NCBI RefSeq assembly: GCF_000218545.1
Contig: NC_015671.1
Location: forward strand, 1,054,001-1,118,000
Direction: 5' to 3'
DNA: 64,000 bases
Source of the DNA: Cellulomonas gilvus ATCC 13127
GTDB lineage: Bacteria > Actinomycetota > Actinomycetes > Actinomycetales > Cellulomonadaceae
The notes under the pieces were generated by a model, which had not been told where the DNA came from, made no database searches, and saw only the letters and a list, made by a program, of their open reading frames with translations. This document shows positions 49,840 through 58,383 of this stretch, piece after piece (positions within the stretch are counted from its first letter, which is position 1; every line of letters begins with the position of its first letter). The position numbers were made by a program, and so were the translations under genes.

Positions 49840-50712
49840 CTATGCGGCGGGTGTCTGCGCAGGTGAGGGAGCCGCGCGGCGGCGAGCGCGCCGGCGCAGG
49901 CCGACCACGACGAGCGTGCCTGCCGCGAGCAGCGCGAGCCAGGGGAGGAGCACGCCGAGCGCCACCAGCAGCCACGCCACGGTCGAGACGAGCGCGTCCC
50001 AACCCGTCGCGAGGCCCGTGGCGAACGTCCCGCGCTCGGCGGTCGCGGGCAGCGCACCGGGGCCCGCGACGCTGATCTCGAGCGTGGACAGGGCCACCTG
50101 GTCCGCGAGCCGGTCGCGCTGGGCCTGCAGGCTCTCCAGCTCGGCCTGACGGTCGGACAGCGCCGACTCGGCGGTCAGGAGGTCCTTGGTCGAGCCGGCG
50201 TCCTGCATGAGCGACTCCATGCGGTCCACGGAGATCTCCAGCGCGTGGATGCGTGCGTCCAGGTCCTGCGCCGTGCCCGTGACGTCCTGCGACGTCAGGT
50301 CGATGCCCGTCACCGTGCCGAGCTCGGCCAGCCGGTCCGTCAGCGGCGTCACGCGCTGTGCCGGCACGCGCACGACGAGCGAGGCCCACGCGGTCTCGTC
50401 GGCCGTGGCGGCGGTCTCCGAGCGGGAGTCCACGCGTCCGCCTTGCGCGACCACCCAGCGCGCGATCTCGGACGCGACCGCCGGCGCGTCGTCGGCCGTG
50501 ACCGAGACCGACCCGGTCTGGATCACGAGGCGTTCGGTCTCGTCGGCGCTCGGCGCCTCCACGGCCGCGGCCTCGTCGGCCGCGGCCGCGTGCTGTGGCG
50601 CGCGGTCGACGCCCGCCCCCGGCGCGTCGCCCTCACCACCCGAGCACCCCGCGAGGAGGAGCGCGACGACGAGTGCGACCGCACCAGTCCGGCCAGCACG
50701 AGGAGGAGTCAT
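49840..50712 (-). CDS. DUF4349 lipoprotein
   Basis: A 290-residue protein with lipobox LLAGC, the DUF4349 domain (ETERLVIQTGSVSVTADDAP, VVAQGGRVDSRSETA, LVVRVPAQRVTPLTDRLAEL), a coiled coil (LESLQAQRDRLADQV) and one C-terminal transmembrane helix (VSTVAWLLVALGVLLPWLAL) with an Arg-rich tail. This double anchoring is normal for the family. ATG 50712 is preceded by AGGAGG. Function unknown. Confidence 0.88.
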   Translation of the reverse strand: MTPPRAGRTGAVALVVALLLAGCSGGEGDAPGAGVDRAPQHAAAADEAAAVEAPSADETERLVIQTGSVSVTADDAPAVASEIARWVVAQGGRVDSRSETAATADETAWASLVVRVPAQRVTPLTDRLAELGTVTGIDLTSQDVTGTAQDLDARIHALEISVDRMESLMQDAGSTKDLLTAESALSDRQAELESLQAQRDRLADQVALSTLEISVAGPGALPATAERGTFATGLATGWDALVSTVAWLLVALGVLLPWLALLAAGTLVVVGLRRRARRRAAPSPAQTPAA

Positions 50713-51070
50713 GGCCCGACGTTAGGGCCGGGCATGCATCGTGCCGCGGCGCTTGACGTGATCGTGACGATGTCGTGACCCATCTGCAGCCGGAAGAACC
50801 CGATCGCCGTTCCGGATGCGCGATCGTCAAGACAGGTCCATCATTGGTCCACCGCGGTTGCAGGTCCGCGGTGTGCCGAGGGTCGAGGCGAGAGCCCGAC
50901 CGCCCGTGAGGGTTGCAGAGTGCGCCACGCTTCGTGCCGGCGAGACGCCTCGTAGCGACGCCCCGCCTCCGCCCGGAGGCGGGGCGTCCGATCTTTCGGG
51001 CCCGATACGTCTACGGGGCTGGTCCGTCTGCGCGCCCGGTCTGCTCCCGCCCGAATGCTGATACGACTGG
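50713..51070. other. Non-coding region with GC hairpin
   Basis: No convincing gene is seen. GACGCCCCGCCTCCG (50957-50971) pairs with 50974-50988, followed by CGATCTTTCGGG, like a rho-independent terminator on the plus strand. Since no plus-strand gene lies upstream, it could end a small RNA transcribed from about 50800; a -10/-35 pair was not found with confidence. Confidence 0.4.
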
Positions 51071-51100
51071 TTGACTTTTCTCGCGACGCCCGCTTAGCGT
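51071..51100 (+). promoter_or_regulatory. Sigma-A-type promoter
   Basis: TTGACT (51071-51076), an 18-base spacer and TAGCGT (51095-51100). It is the best-matching -35/-10 pair noticed in the window. Transcription would start near 51107 and give a leader of about 290 bases before the GNAT-like gene. Confidence 0.65.
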
Positions 51101-51145
51101 CGCCGGGCGGACCGCACCGGGCGGCCGCGACAGGAGGTCGGCACG

Positions 51146-51238
51146 ATGGACGGACGACGGGTGCATCCCGCCGCGTCCCGTGCGCAGTCGATGGCGCGAG
51201 CGCCGCGACCGCTGACCGGCCGGTGTTGTCGCCGCTGA
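51146..51238 (+). CDS. Leader peptide with terminal Cys-Cys
   Basis: A 30-residue ORF starting ATG 51146 with AGGAGG eight bases upstream and ending TGA 51238; the last residues are LTGRCCRR. Short peptides with consecutive Cys codons upstream of sulfur-related genes act as cysteine-responsive attenuators in mycobacteria and other actinobacteria (Cys leader peptides). Here the downstream gene is a GNAT-like protein 157 bases away. Too short to be a likely enzyme. Confidence 0.6.
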   Translation: MDGRRVHPAASRAQSMARAPRPLTGRCCRR

Positions 51239-51394
51239 CGCACGTCCGGTCCGCCTGACCTCGCGCCACGAGGACGCCGCCCGCACGCGGCGACGCCGTG
51301 CCGCCCCGAGCCCGCGCGGCTCGCACCCCCCTGAGCCACCCCGTGTGACGCCGCCCGCGTCCGCCCGGCGCCCTGCGCGCCCCCGGAGGAACCC

Positions 51395-51859
51395 GTGTCC
51401 CAGCTTCTCGATCTTCCCGTCGCTCCCACGCCGCTGCTCGGAGCGCCGCCCCGCATCGCGGGTGCCCCTGGGCCGGCCGTCGTCGTGCCCGAGCAGCGTG
51501 GGCCCGTCGACGACGTCGTTCTCGTCTTCGAGGACAACGCGCCCGTCGCGGGCGGCTCGTACCACCTCGCCGCCGTCGGCCCCGCGCTCGCGCATGCGGC
51601 TGACGGCGAGCGCATCGCCGAGCTCACCGGCGTCTGGGCGCTGCCCGGACGGCGCCGCCGCGACCGCGTGCGCCGCGCGCTCGCAGCGCTCGAGCGCAGC
51701 GCGTCCCTCGCGGGCTACGCGCGCCTGCGCGTGGCGGTCGACGCGAGCCGGACCGACGTGCTGGCCGTGCTGCGCGCGGGGTGGTTCACGCCCGTGGAGC
51801 GCGAGGGTCGTCCGCAGGCCGACGTGGTCGTGCTGGAGAAGTGGCTGCTGCCGGCGTGA
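51395..51859 (+). CDS. Hypothetical GNAT-like protein
   Basis: A 154-residue protein. The pattern DDVVLVFEDNAPVAGGSYHL, ELTGVWALPGRRRRDRVRRA, LAGYARLRVAVDASRTDVLA, VLRAGWFTPVER fits the GNAT acetyltransferase fold (strand, pyrophosphate-loop-like GRRRRDR, helix, strand, Gly-Phe/Trp-like GW end). It is a weak match and substrate is unknown. GTG 51395 has GGAGGA upstream. Its 3' end overlaps the convergent alkA reading frame by 74 bases. Confidence 0.6.
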   Translation: MSQLLDLPVAPTPLLGAPPRIAGAPGPAVVVPEQRGPVDDVVLVFEDNAPVAGGSYHLAAVGPALAHAADGERIAELTGVWALPGRRRRDRVRRALAALERSASLAGYARLRVAVDASRTDVLAVLRAGWFTPVEREGRPQADVVVLEKWLLPA

Positions 51860-52721
51860 CGCGTGCGTACGCGGCCGCGGTCCACAGGTGCTGTGCGGCG
51901 TACGCGCGCCACGGGCTCCACGCCCGGGCGTGGGCGTGCGCGGCGCGCGCGTCGGGCACCGCCATCGCGCGGCGCAGCACCAGGTCGCCCGCGGGGAACG
52001 CGTCACGGTCGCCGAACGCCCGCAGCGCCAGGTAGTCGGCCGTCCACGGTCCGATGCCCGGCACCGCGAGAAGCCCAGCACGGGTCGCGTCGGGGTCGGC
52101 GCCCGGACGCAGCTCCAGTCCGTCGACGCACGCCCGCGCGAGGGCCACGAGCGTGCGGGAGCGTGCGCTCGTCACCCGCAGCACGGTGCGCAGCGCGTCG
52201 GGATCTGCGGCGGCCACGCGTGTCGCGTCCGGGAACTGCGTCAGGTCGTCGTGCGGCTCGCCGAGCGCGGCGGCGAGGCGGCCGGTGAACGTGCGGGCCG
52301 CCGCGAGCGAGACCTGCTGACCCAGCACGGTCTGTGCCGCCGCCTCGAACGCGTCGACGTGCCCGGGTACGCGCAGGTGGGGGCGCTCGCGCACCAGGCG
52401 CGCGAGCGGGTCGTCGGGAACCGCTGTCAGGTGCGCGACGACCGCGGCGAGGTCGTCGCCCACGCCGAACCACCGCTCGGCCACCGCGACCAGGTCGGGG
52501 CCCGGTCGGGAGGTCACCAGGCGCAGCTCGTCGGGGCGCACGTGCACCGTGAGGCGCACGGGCCCGGCGGGGCCGCGGACGAGGCGTTCGACGAGCCCGG
52601 CGGTCGCGTCGTCCTCGACCCGCACCCGCTCGACGCCGGGGACCGCGTGCAGCACCAGGTAGGCGAGCGCCGCCGCCGAGTCCAGAGGTCGCCGGACGAC
52701 GACCTCGTCCGCTCCGTTCAT
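51786..52721 (-). CDS. alkA: DNA-3-methyladenine glycosylase II (AlkA-like)
   Basis: A 311-residue base-excision repair glycosylase with an N-terminal AlkA_N-like region and the HhH-GPD core: AAAQTVLGQQVSLAAARTFT, LLAVPGIGPWTADYLALRAF and catalytic Asp in FPAGDLVLRRAM. About 40 C-terminal residues are Pro/Ala-rich and unstructured and overlap the GNAT-like gene on the other strand. No Ada-type methyltransferase domain is attached. ATG 52721 is the likely start. Confidence 0.88.
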   Translation of the reverse strand: MNGADEVVVRRPLDSAAALAYLVLHAVPGVERVRVEDDATAGLVERLVRGPAGPVRLTVHVRPDELRLVTSRPGPDLVAVAERWFGVGDDLAAVVAHLTAVPDDPLARLVRERPHLRVPGHVDAFEAAAQTVLGQQVSLAAARTFTGRLAAALGEPHDDLTQFPDATRVAAADPDALRTVLRVTSARSRTLVALARACVDGLELRPGADPDATRAGLLAVPGIGPWTADYLALRAFGDRDAFPAGDLVLRRAMAVPDARAAHAHARAWSPWRAYAAQHLWTAAAYARVTPAAATSPARPRRPADDPRAPRA

Positions 52722-52773
52722 CGCCACGCCCGGACCCTAGGCGCCCTCACCCACACGGTCGCCCGCCCGCGGT

Positions 52774-53286
52774 TCAGGCGCGGGGTGCGGTCGCGGCGGT
52801 CAGTGCCGCCACGGTGAGGTGGCCGGTCCAGCGCGCGCCGTCGACCAGGAGCGTGGGCGTGCCACGGACGTCGTGCGCGAGACCCGCGAGGTAGTCGGCC
52901 TCGACGGCGGGTGCCCAGCGCTGGGCGCCGTCGCCCACCACCTCGTCGGGGTCGATGCCGGCCGCGGCGGCGTAGCGGCGCAGGTCCGGGTCGGCCAGAC
53001 GGTCCTGGTGCGCGAAGGCCTCGTCGTGCAGATCCCAGAAGCGGCCGTGCGCCGCGAAGGCCTCCGCGGCCAGCGCCGCGGTCAGGGCGTGGGGATGGAC
53101 CTCGAACAGCGGGAAGTGCCGCCAGACCAGCCGCACGCGCCCGTCCGAGGAGTCGACCAGCTCACGCAGCACGGGTGCGGCGGCGCGGCAGTGCGGGCAC
53201 TCGAGGTCGCCGTACTCGAGCACGGTGACCGGCGCCTCAGGAGACCCGTAGACGTGCCGCGACGGGTCGACGGTCGTGTCCGCCAC
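52774..53286 (-). CDS. DsbA-like thioredoxin-fold protein
   Basis: A 170-residue protein of the Thioredoxin_4/DsbA type with active site LECPHCRAAAPVL (Cys30, Cys33), FPLFEVHPHALTAALAAEAF and cis-Pro VRGTPTLLVDG. There is no signal peptide, so it is probably cytoplasmic, like related actinobacterial proteins next to NhaA antiporters. GTG 53286 lies two bases from the end of the mscS-like gene, suggesting co-transcription. Confidence 0.87.
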   Translation of the reverse strand: MADTTVDPSRHVYGSPEAPVTVLEYGDLECPHCRAAAPVLRELVDSSDGRVRLVWRHFPLFEVHPHALTAALAAEAFAAHGRFWDLHDEAFAHQDRLADPDLRRYAAAAGIDPDEVVGDGAQRWAPAVEADYLAGLAHDVRGTPTLLVDGARWTGHLTVAALTAATAPRA

Positions 53287-53287
53287 G

Positions 53288-54601
53288 TCAGCGCTCCTGC
53301 CCGCGGCCGTGCTGCTCGCGCTCGTCGATCACGTCCTGCCCGGGCCCCCGGAACGCCTCCGAGCGGTGCAGCGCATCGATGCTGCCGGTGAAGAGCCGGG
53401 CGTCGCTGCTCGACTCGAGCTGCTCGGTGTCGTCGGGCCCGGCCCAGCGCCCCGGTGCGGGCAGCGCGCCCGTCGCGGCACGGGGTTCGAGGGCGGCATC
53501 CGGCTCGGTTCCCGGGACGGACTGCCACCGGCTGCGGGGCAGCCCCTGCGGGGCGTGCTCCTGCAGCCACGTCACCAGGCCCTCCCGCACGTGGCACCGC
53601 AGGTCGAACAGCGTCGGCGCGTCCACTGCGGAGGCGAGCGCGCGCACCCGGACCACACCACCCACCGCGTCCGTGACCTGCAGGACCCCGACGCGCCGGT
53701 CCCACAGGTCCGTCGCCTCGAGCAGCCGGGTCAGCTCGGTCCGCATGCGGTCCACGGGCACCTGCCAGTCGACGTCGAGCTCGACCGTGCCGAGCAGGTC
53801 CGCGGCGCGGCGCGTCCAGTTCTCGAACGGCGTCGTCGTGAAGTACGTCGACGGCAGGATCAGCCGCCGGTCGTCCCACACGTGCACGACGACGTACGTG
53901 AGCGTGATCTCCTCGATGCGGCCCCACTCGTCCTGCACGATCACCACGTCGTCGACGCGGATCGCGTCGGTGAACGCGAGCTGGATCCCCGCGAACACGT
54001 TGGCCAGCGAGCTCTGCGCCGCGAGGCCCGCGACGATGGAGAGCACGCCGGCCGACGCCAGGACGCTCGCGCCGAACGTGCGCGCCTGGGGGAACGTCAG
54101 CGCGACGCCCGCCACGGCGCAGATCGTGATGATCGCGACCGTCAGGCGGCGCAGCACCTGCACCTGCGTGCGCACGCGCCGGGCGTGCTGGTTGTCGACG
54201 ACGTCCACGCGGTACCGGGCCACGGCGACGTCCTCGAGGACGAACGCGAGCGTCCCCACCAGCCACGACGCGGCCACGATGAGCGCGATCAGCAGGCCGT
54301 GCACCGCCACGCGTCGCCAGCCCGCGTCGTCGGTGGAGACCAGGAGCGCGACCCAGGCCGCGATCACCACCAGCACCACGCGCAGGGGGCGGCGCGAGCG
54401 GCGGGTGAGGTCGGCGGCGACGGTCGTCCGGTGGCCGACGCGACGGACGACGGCCGCGACGAGTGCCGCGACGATGAACGCGGCGACGCACCCGGCCGCG
54501 ATCGCGAGCAGCGGGACCAGCACGTCCGCGACCTCGCGCGCGGCCTCGTCGACCGTGGTGCCGCCCGTGGGGGAGGGCGAGGGGGAGTCCAGGCGAAGCA
54601 C
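53288..54601 (-). CDS. MscS family mechanosensitive channel
   Basis: A 437-residue protein with four to five N-terminal transmembrane helices and the MscS core: SVLASAGVLSIVAGLAAQSSLANVFAG pore helix, IQLAFTDAIRVDDVVIVQDE, WGRIEEITLTYVVVHVWDDR. The C-terminal 90 residues are a hydrophilic, disordered extension. GTG 54601 is used; an internal GTG (VDEAAREV) is possible. Protects against hypo-osmotic shock. Confidence 0.9.
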   Translation of the reverse strand: MLRLDSPSPSPTGGTTVDEAAREVADVLVPLLAIAAGCVAAFIVAALVAAVVRRVGHRTTVAADLTRRSRRPLRVVLVVIAAWVALLVSTDDAGWRRVAVHGLLIALIVAASWLVGTLAFVLEDVAVARYRVDVVDNQHARRVRTQVQVLRRLTVAIITICAVAGVALTFPQARTFGASVLASAGVLSIVAGLAAQSSLANVFAGIQLAFTDAIRVDDVVIVQDEWGRIEEITLTYVVVHVWDDRRLILPSTYFTTTPFENWTRRAADLLGTVELDVDWQVPVDRMRTELTRLLEATDLWDRRVGVLQVTDAVGGVVRVRALASAVDAPTLFDLRCHVREGLVTWLQEHAPQGLPRSRWQSVPGTEPDAALEPRAATGALPAPGRWAGPDDTEQLESSSDARLFTGSIDALHRSEAFRGPGQDVIDEREQHGRGQER

Positions 54602-54664
54602 GGCCCCACCCTAGGCGCGCCGTCCCACCCCGTCGCGGCAGCCCCCGCCCCGCCCTCCCATCAC

Positions 54665-54762
54665 CGCCGAGCTGGCGGACAGGTACCAGTTCGGGGGGTG
54701 GGGATGGGTCGGGGTGGCGGCGGGGCGTCCCGAGGGTCGCCGAGCTGGCGGACAGGTACCAG
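54665..54762. repeat. Pair of identical 25-base direct repeats
   Basis: The 25-base unit (begins CGCCGAGCTGGCGGACAGGT, ends ACCAG) occurs at 54665-54689 and 54738-54762, 73 bases apart. One variable base later both copies continue TCGGGGG. They lie in the 184-base non-coding gap between the divergent MscS and SDR genes; the gap is G-rich and has no other gene. Confidence 0.75.
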
Positions 54763-54785
54763 GTCGGGGGTGGGAGGGTGGGGGG

Positions 54786-55598
54786 ATGGGTGTGGGGCGC
54801 AGGGTCGTGGTGAGCGGGGCCGGGCGGGGCATCGGGCGCGGGATCGCGCTCGGGCTCGCGGCGGCGGGGTGGGACGTCGGGCTCGTCGGGCGGACGCGGG
54901 CGCACCTGGACGCGGTGGCCGACGAGATCGCGCGGGGCTCGTCGGGTGCGCGCACCGTGGTCGCGGTGGCCGAGCTCACCGACGCGGCGCAGGTGCGTGC
55001 GGCGGTGGCCGACCTGCAGGGCGCGTGGGGCGGCATCGACCTGCTCGTCAACAACGCGGGCGTGATCGAGCATGCGGAGACGGACTTCGCCGACGACGAC
55101 GTCGAGGACGCGTGGCGCGTGGTCGAGACGAACGTGCGGGGTCCGATGCTGCTGGCGCACGCGGTACTGCCGGACATGCTCGTGCGCGGGTCGGGGCGGC
55201 TGCTGCAGATCAGCTCGGGCGCCGGGTACTCGCGCTCGTCGTCGTACACGGGGTACGGCATCAGCAAGGGGGCGCTCGCACGGCTGACCACGCTGCTCGA
55301 CGCGCAGTACCGCGACCGGGGCATCCGGACGCTGGACCTGGCGCCGGGCGTGGTGGCCACCGACATGACGGCCGGGATGCCGGTGCACGCGCAGCGCACC
55401 GCGTGGACGTCGCTCGACGACGTGGTCGCGCTGGTCCGGGCGTTCGGCGACGGCGAGCTGGACGCGCTGTCCGGGCGCCTGGTGCGGGCCGGTGCGGACA
55501 CGGTCGACTCGCTCCGGGCCGCCGCCGACCGGATCGTCGCGGCGGATGCGCGCCGCCTGCGCGTGCCGTCCTACGGCACGGACGACCCCCTGGCCTGA
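54786..55598 (+). CDS. Short-chain dehydrogenase/reductase
   Basis: A 270-residue classical SDR: cofactor motif VVVSGAGRGIGRGIALGL, LVNNAGVIEHA, catalytic Ser in ISSGAGYSRS and Tyr-x-x-x-Lys in YTGYGISKGAL. LAPGVVATDMT follows. Cofactor choice and substrate are not determined. ATG 54786 is preceded by a G-rich Shine-Dalgarno (GGGAGGGTGGGG). Confidence 0.9.
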   Translation: MGVGRRVVVSGAGRGIGRGIALGLAAAGWDVGLVGRTRAHLDAVADEIARGSSGARTVVAVAELTDAAQVRAAVADLQGAWGGIDLLVNNAGVIEHAETDFADDDVEDAWRVVETNVRGPMLLAHAVLPDMLVRGSGRLLQISSGAGYSRSSSYTGYGISKGALARLTTLLDAQYRDRGIRTLDLAPGVVATDMTAGMPVHAQRTAWTSLDDVVALVRAFGDGELDALSGRLVRAGADTVDSLRAAADRIVAADARRLRVPSYGTDDPLA

Positions 55599-55629
55599 GC
55601 GGGGCCTCGTCGCCACCGGCTCACGGAGA

Positions 55630-55938
55630 TCACTGCTGCGGGCTGCCCTTGTCCGCGAGCCGTGCGGGCTGGAGCCCCGGCGACGTGGCCCGCAGACCCG
55701 GGGCCAGCGTCTGGATCACCACGGCGGCGCCGATCAGGACCGCGCCCAGGGGGAAGAGAGCCGAACGCGCGATCGTCAGCACGATGTCGACGGCGTCGAG
55801 CCCGGCCTGCGCGTCCGAGCCCACCTCGTCCGCCAGCCACACGTACGCCTGTGCGCCGTAGATCAGCACCACCGCACCCAGCAGCCACAGCCCCACCGCC
55901 CACTGCACGCACCGCTTCGCCGTCTGATGCACGAGCAC
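55630..55938 (-). CDS. Small membrane protein
   Basis: A 102-residue protein with two transmembrane helices (WAVGLWLLGAVVLIYGAQAY and ARSALFPLGAVLIGAAVVIQ). No family recognised. GTG 55938 has GGAGGGT upstream on the minus strand. It lies downstream of nhaA in the same direction and may belong to that transcript. Confidence 0.65.
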   Translation of the reverse strand: MLVHQTAKRCVQWAVGLWLLGAVVLIYGAQAYVWLADEVGSDAQAGLDAVDIVLTIARSALFPLGAVLIGAAVVIQTLAPGLRATSPGLQPARLADKGSPQQ

Positions 55939-55993
55939 CCTCCCTGCCGGTCCGGGGGTGAGGTCCCCGATGACCAGGCCCCCCGTCCCGACC

Positions 55994-57430
55994 CTAGGGC
56001 CGCGCGCCGCCGCTGCGAGGTACCGAAGGCCCCTGCGGCGCGCTCTGGGCGGCGTCCACGGGAGCGGGACCTGTGCCGGGTGCGCGCCAGGGGAGCGGCG
56101 GGAGCGCGGACGGCGGTGCGGACGGCGGTGAGCACAGGGGGAGCCGTTCGCCGAGCCAGCGCAGCAGGAGCGAGCCGACGACGGCCGCGAGCAGCGAGCC
56201 CGCGAGGATGCCGATCTTCGCGCGCGTCAGGTGCTGCTCGTCGTCGAACGCGAGGCCCGCGATGAACAGCGAGATGGTGAACCCGATGCCGGCCAGCACC
56301 GCACCGCCCAGCAGGTGCCCGTAGCGCACGCGTCCGGGCAGGTCGCCCAGGCCCATGCGGATCGCGAGCGTCGCGGCGCCGGTGATGCCGATCGCGTTGC
56401 CGACGACGAGCGCGATCATGACGGCCCAGGTCAGGCGTGAGCCGGACGCGTCGCCGAGCGCGGCGGCGTCGAGCCGGACGCCCGCGTTCGCGAGGCCGAA
56501 CAGCGGCACGACGACGTACGCGCTCCAGGGGTGCAGCATGCGCTGCATGCGGTCGCTCGCGGGGACGGCGGCGCGCGCGGCGAGCTCGGCGAGGTGCTCG
56601 CGCTCCGCGGTGGTCTCCTCCACCAGGTCGCGTGCGTAGCCGCGGACCGCCTCGACGTCCTCGCGGCGCGCCGCGGTCGCGGGCACGATCAACCCCACCG
56701 CGACGCCCGCGAGCGTGGCGTGCACCCCGGAGGCGTGCACCGCGAGCCAGAGCGCGACGCCGACCACCGCGTACGGCAGCAGGCGCCACACGCGCAGCCA
56801 GCGCAGCGCGAGCAGCACCAGCACGAGCACCCCGGAGGCGGCGAGCGCCGCGACGTCGACGCGGTCCGTGTAGAACACGGCCATCACGGTGATCGCCCCG
56901 ATGTCGTCGACGATCGCGAGCGTCAGCAGGAACAGCCGCAGCCGGTCGGGGCACGCGGGCCCGAACAGCGCGAGGATCCCGACGAGGAACGCGGTGTCGG
57001 TGGACATCACCACACCCCACCCGTGCTGCACGTCCGTCCCCGCCGTCACGGCCAGGTAGAGCAGCACGGGCACCAGCAGCCCGCCGAGCGCGCCGAGCGC
57101 CGGCACCGCGACCGTGCGCTTGTCGCGCAGCTCGCCGCGCGTCGCCTCCCGGGAGATCTCGAGCCCGACGACGAGGAAGAACACCGCCATCGCCGCGTCG
57201 TTCACCCACGCGTGCAGGGGCATGTCGAGCGCCCACGAGCCCAGGTGCAGGCCGGCACCCAGGTGCCACAGGTCGTCGTACGCGGCGGACCACGGCGAGT
57301 TCGCCCAGACGAGTGCGACGAGCGTCGCGACGAGCAGCACCACCGCGGAGCCGGCCTCGGTGCGCAGGAAGTCGCGCACGGGCGGGCTCAGCGTCGGCAC
57401 ACGCACGCGCAGCGCGGGCCCCACGCTCAC
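55994..57430 (-). CDS. nhaA: Na+/H+ antiporter NhaA
   Basis: A 478-residue antiporter with 12 transmembrane helices. The ion-binding Asp pair is in LAIVDDIGAITVMAVFY, and NDAAMAVFFLVVGLEISREA, VMSTDTAFLVGILALFG and LGGAVLAGIGFTISLFIAGL are NhaA-specific. A Pro-rich C-terminal tail of about 50 residues is longer than in E. coli. GTG 57430 lies one base beyond the PPK2 stop, so the two are probably co-transcribed. Confidence 0.93.
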   Translation of the reverse strand: MSVGPALRVRVPTLSPPVRDFLRTEAGSAVVLLVATLVALVWANSPWSAAYDDLWHLGAGLHLGSWALDMPLHAWVNDAAMAVFFLVVGLEISREATRGELRDKRTVAVPALGALGGLLVPVLLYLAVTAGTDVQHGWGVVMSTDTAFLVGILALFGPACPDRLRLFLLTLAIVDDIGAITVMAVFYTDRVDVAALAASGVLVLVLLALRWLRVWRLLPYAVVGVALWLAVHASGVHATLAGVAVGLIVPATAARREDVEAVRGYARDLVEETTAEREHLAELAARAAVPASDRMQRMLHPWSAYVVVPLFGLANAGVRLDAAALGDASGSRLTWAVMIALVVGNAIGITGAATLAIRMGLGDLPGRVRYGHLLGGAVLAGIGFTISLFIAGLAFDDEQHLTRAKIGILAGSLLAAVVGSLLLRWLGERLPLCSPPSAPPSALPPLPWRAPGTGPAPVDAAQSAPQGPSVPRSGGARP

Positions 57431-57431
57431 G

Positions 57432-58274
57432 TCACAGGTCCCGCTCCCGGTCGCCCAGCAGCGACGCGACGTGGTCCGGCACGTACGTGGACAGCTCCCG
57501 GGGCGGGCGCTCGTAGCCCGAGGAGGGTGCGGGCCGGTCGGGCAGCGTGACCTTCTCCCGCGGCACGTCCACGTACGGGATGGTCGAGAGCAGGTGGGAG
57601 ATCATGTTCAGGCGCGCGTGCTTCTTGATGTCGCTCTCCACCACGAACCACGGGCTCGTGGGGATGTCGGTGTGGACCATCATCTCGTCCTTGGCGCGCG
57701 AGTAGTCCTCCCACCTGGCGATCGACTGCAGGTCGGTGGTGGACAGCTTCCACTGCCGCAGCGGGTCGCTCAGCCGTGACCTGAACCGGCGCAGCTGCTC
57801 GGCGTCGGACACCGAGAACCAGTACTTGCGCAGCAGGATCCCGTCCTCGACCAGCATCTGCTCGAAGATGGGCGTCTGCCGCATGAACGTCGCGTGCTCC
57901 TGCGGCGTGCAGTAGCCCATCACGCGTTCGACGCCCGCGCGGTTGTACCAGGACCGGTCGAACAGCACGATCTCGCCCGCCGCCGGCAGCTGCGCGACGT
58001 AGCGCTGGTAGTACCACTGCGACTTCTCGCGCTCGGTGGGCGTCGGCAGCGCCGCGATGCGCACGGTCCGCGGCGACAGGTACTCGGTGATGCGCTTGAT
58101 CGTGCCGCCCTTGCCCGCCGCGTCGCGCCCCTCGAACACCACGGCGATCCGGGCGCCCGTGGACCGCGTCCACTCCTGCAGCTTCACGAGCTCGGTCTGC
58201 AGCCGGAACAGCTCGGCCTCGTAGACCTCGTCCGAGATCTTGTCCCGCCCGCCGCGCGCGTGCTTCTTGCCCAT
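57432..58274 (-). CDS. ppk2: Polyphosphate kinase 2 (PPK2)
   Basis: A 280-residue single-domain PPK2 that uses polyphosphate to phosphorylate nucleotides. Walker A-like FEGRDAAGKGGTIKRI, lid-proximal SPRTVRIAALPTPTEREKSQ, Walker B-like VLFDRSWYNRAGVERVMGYC. Length and motifs fit the class I type (nucleoside diphosphate to triphosphate), as in mycobacterial PPK2; this subclass call is inference. ATG 58274. Confidence 0.92.
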   Translation of the reverse strand: MGKKHARGGRDKISDEVYEAELFRLQTELVKLQEWTRSTGARIAVVFEGRDAAGKGGTIKRITEYLSPRTVRIAALPTPTEREKSQWYYQRYVAQLPAAGEIVLFDRSWYNRAGVERVMGYCTPQEHATFMRQTPIFEQMLVEDGILLRKYWFSVSDAEQLRRFRSRLSDPLRQWKLSTTDLQSIARWEDYSRAKDEMMVHTDIPTSPWFVVESDIKKHARLNMISHLLSTIPYVDVPREKVTLPDRPAPSSGYERPPRELSTYVPDHVASLLGDRERDL

Positions 58275-58383
58275 GGCCGGGACGCTACCGCGCACGGCGC
58301 TGACGTGCGTGGCCTTGTCGTCCGAGGCGTCGCGTACCGGCCCGCGGCCACCGCGCTTCTCACACCGGGCGGCCCGGGCGCGT

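Noticed and set aside
50780..51000. Possible c-di-AMP (ydaO-type) or other known riboswitch
   Set aside because: A short CCTCGTAGCG stretch resembles one conserved block, but the other conserved blocks of the ydaO class are missing, and the next gene is not a cell-wall hydrolase.
50816..51061. 81-codon open frame in the non-coding gap
   Set aside because: No ribosome site, low-complexity Pro/Arg/Gly end, and it runs through the hairpin at 50957-50988.
54665..54762. Possible CRISPR-like repeat pair
   Set aside because: Only two copies, no third repeat, no cas genes; kept as a direct repeat.
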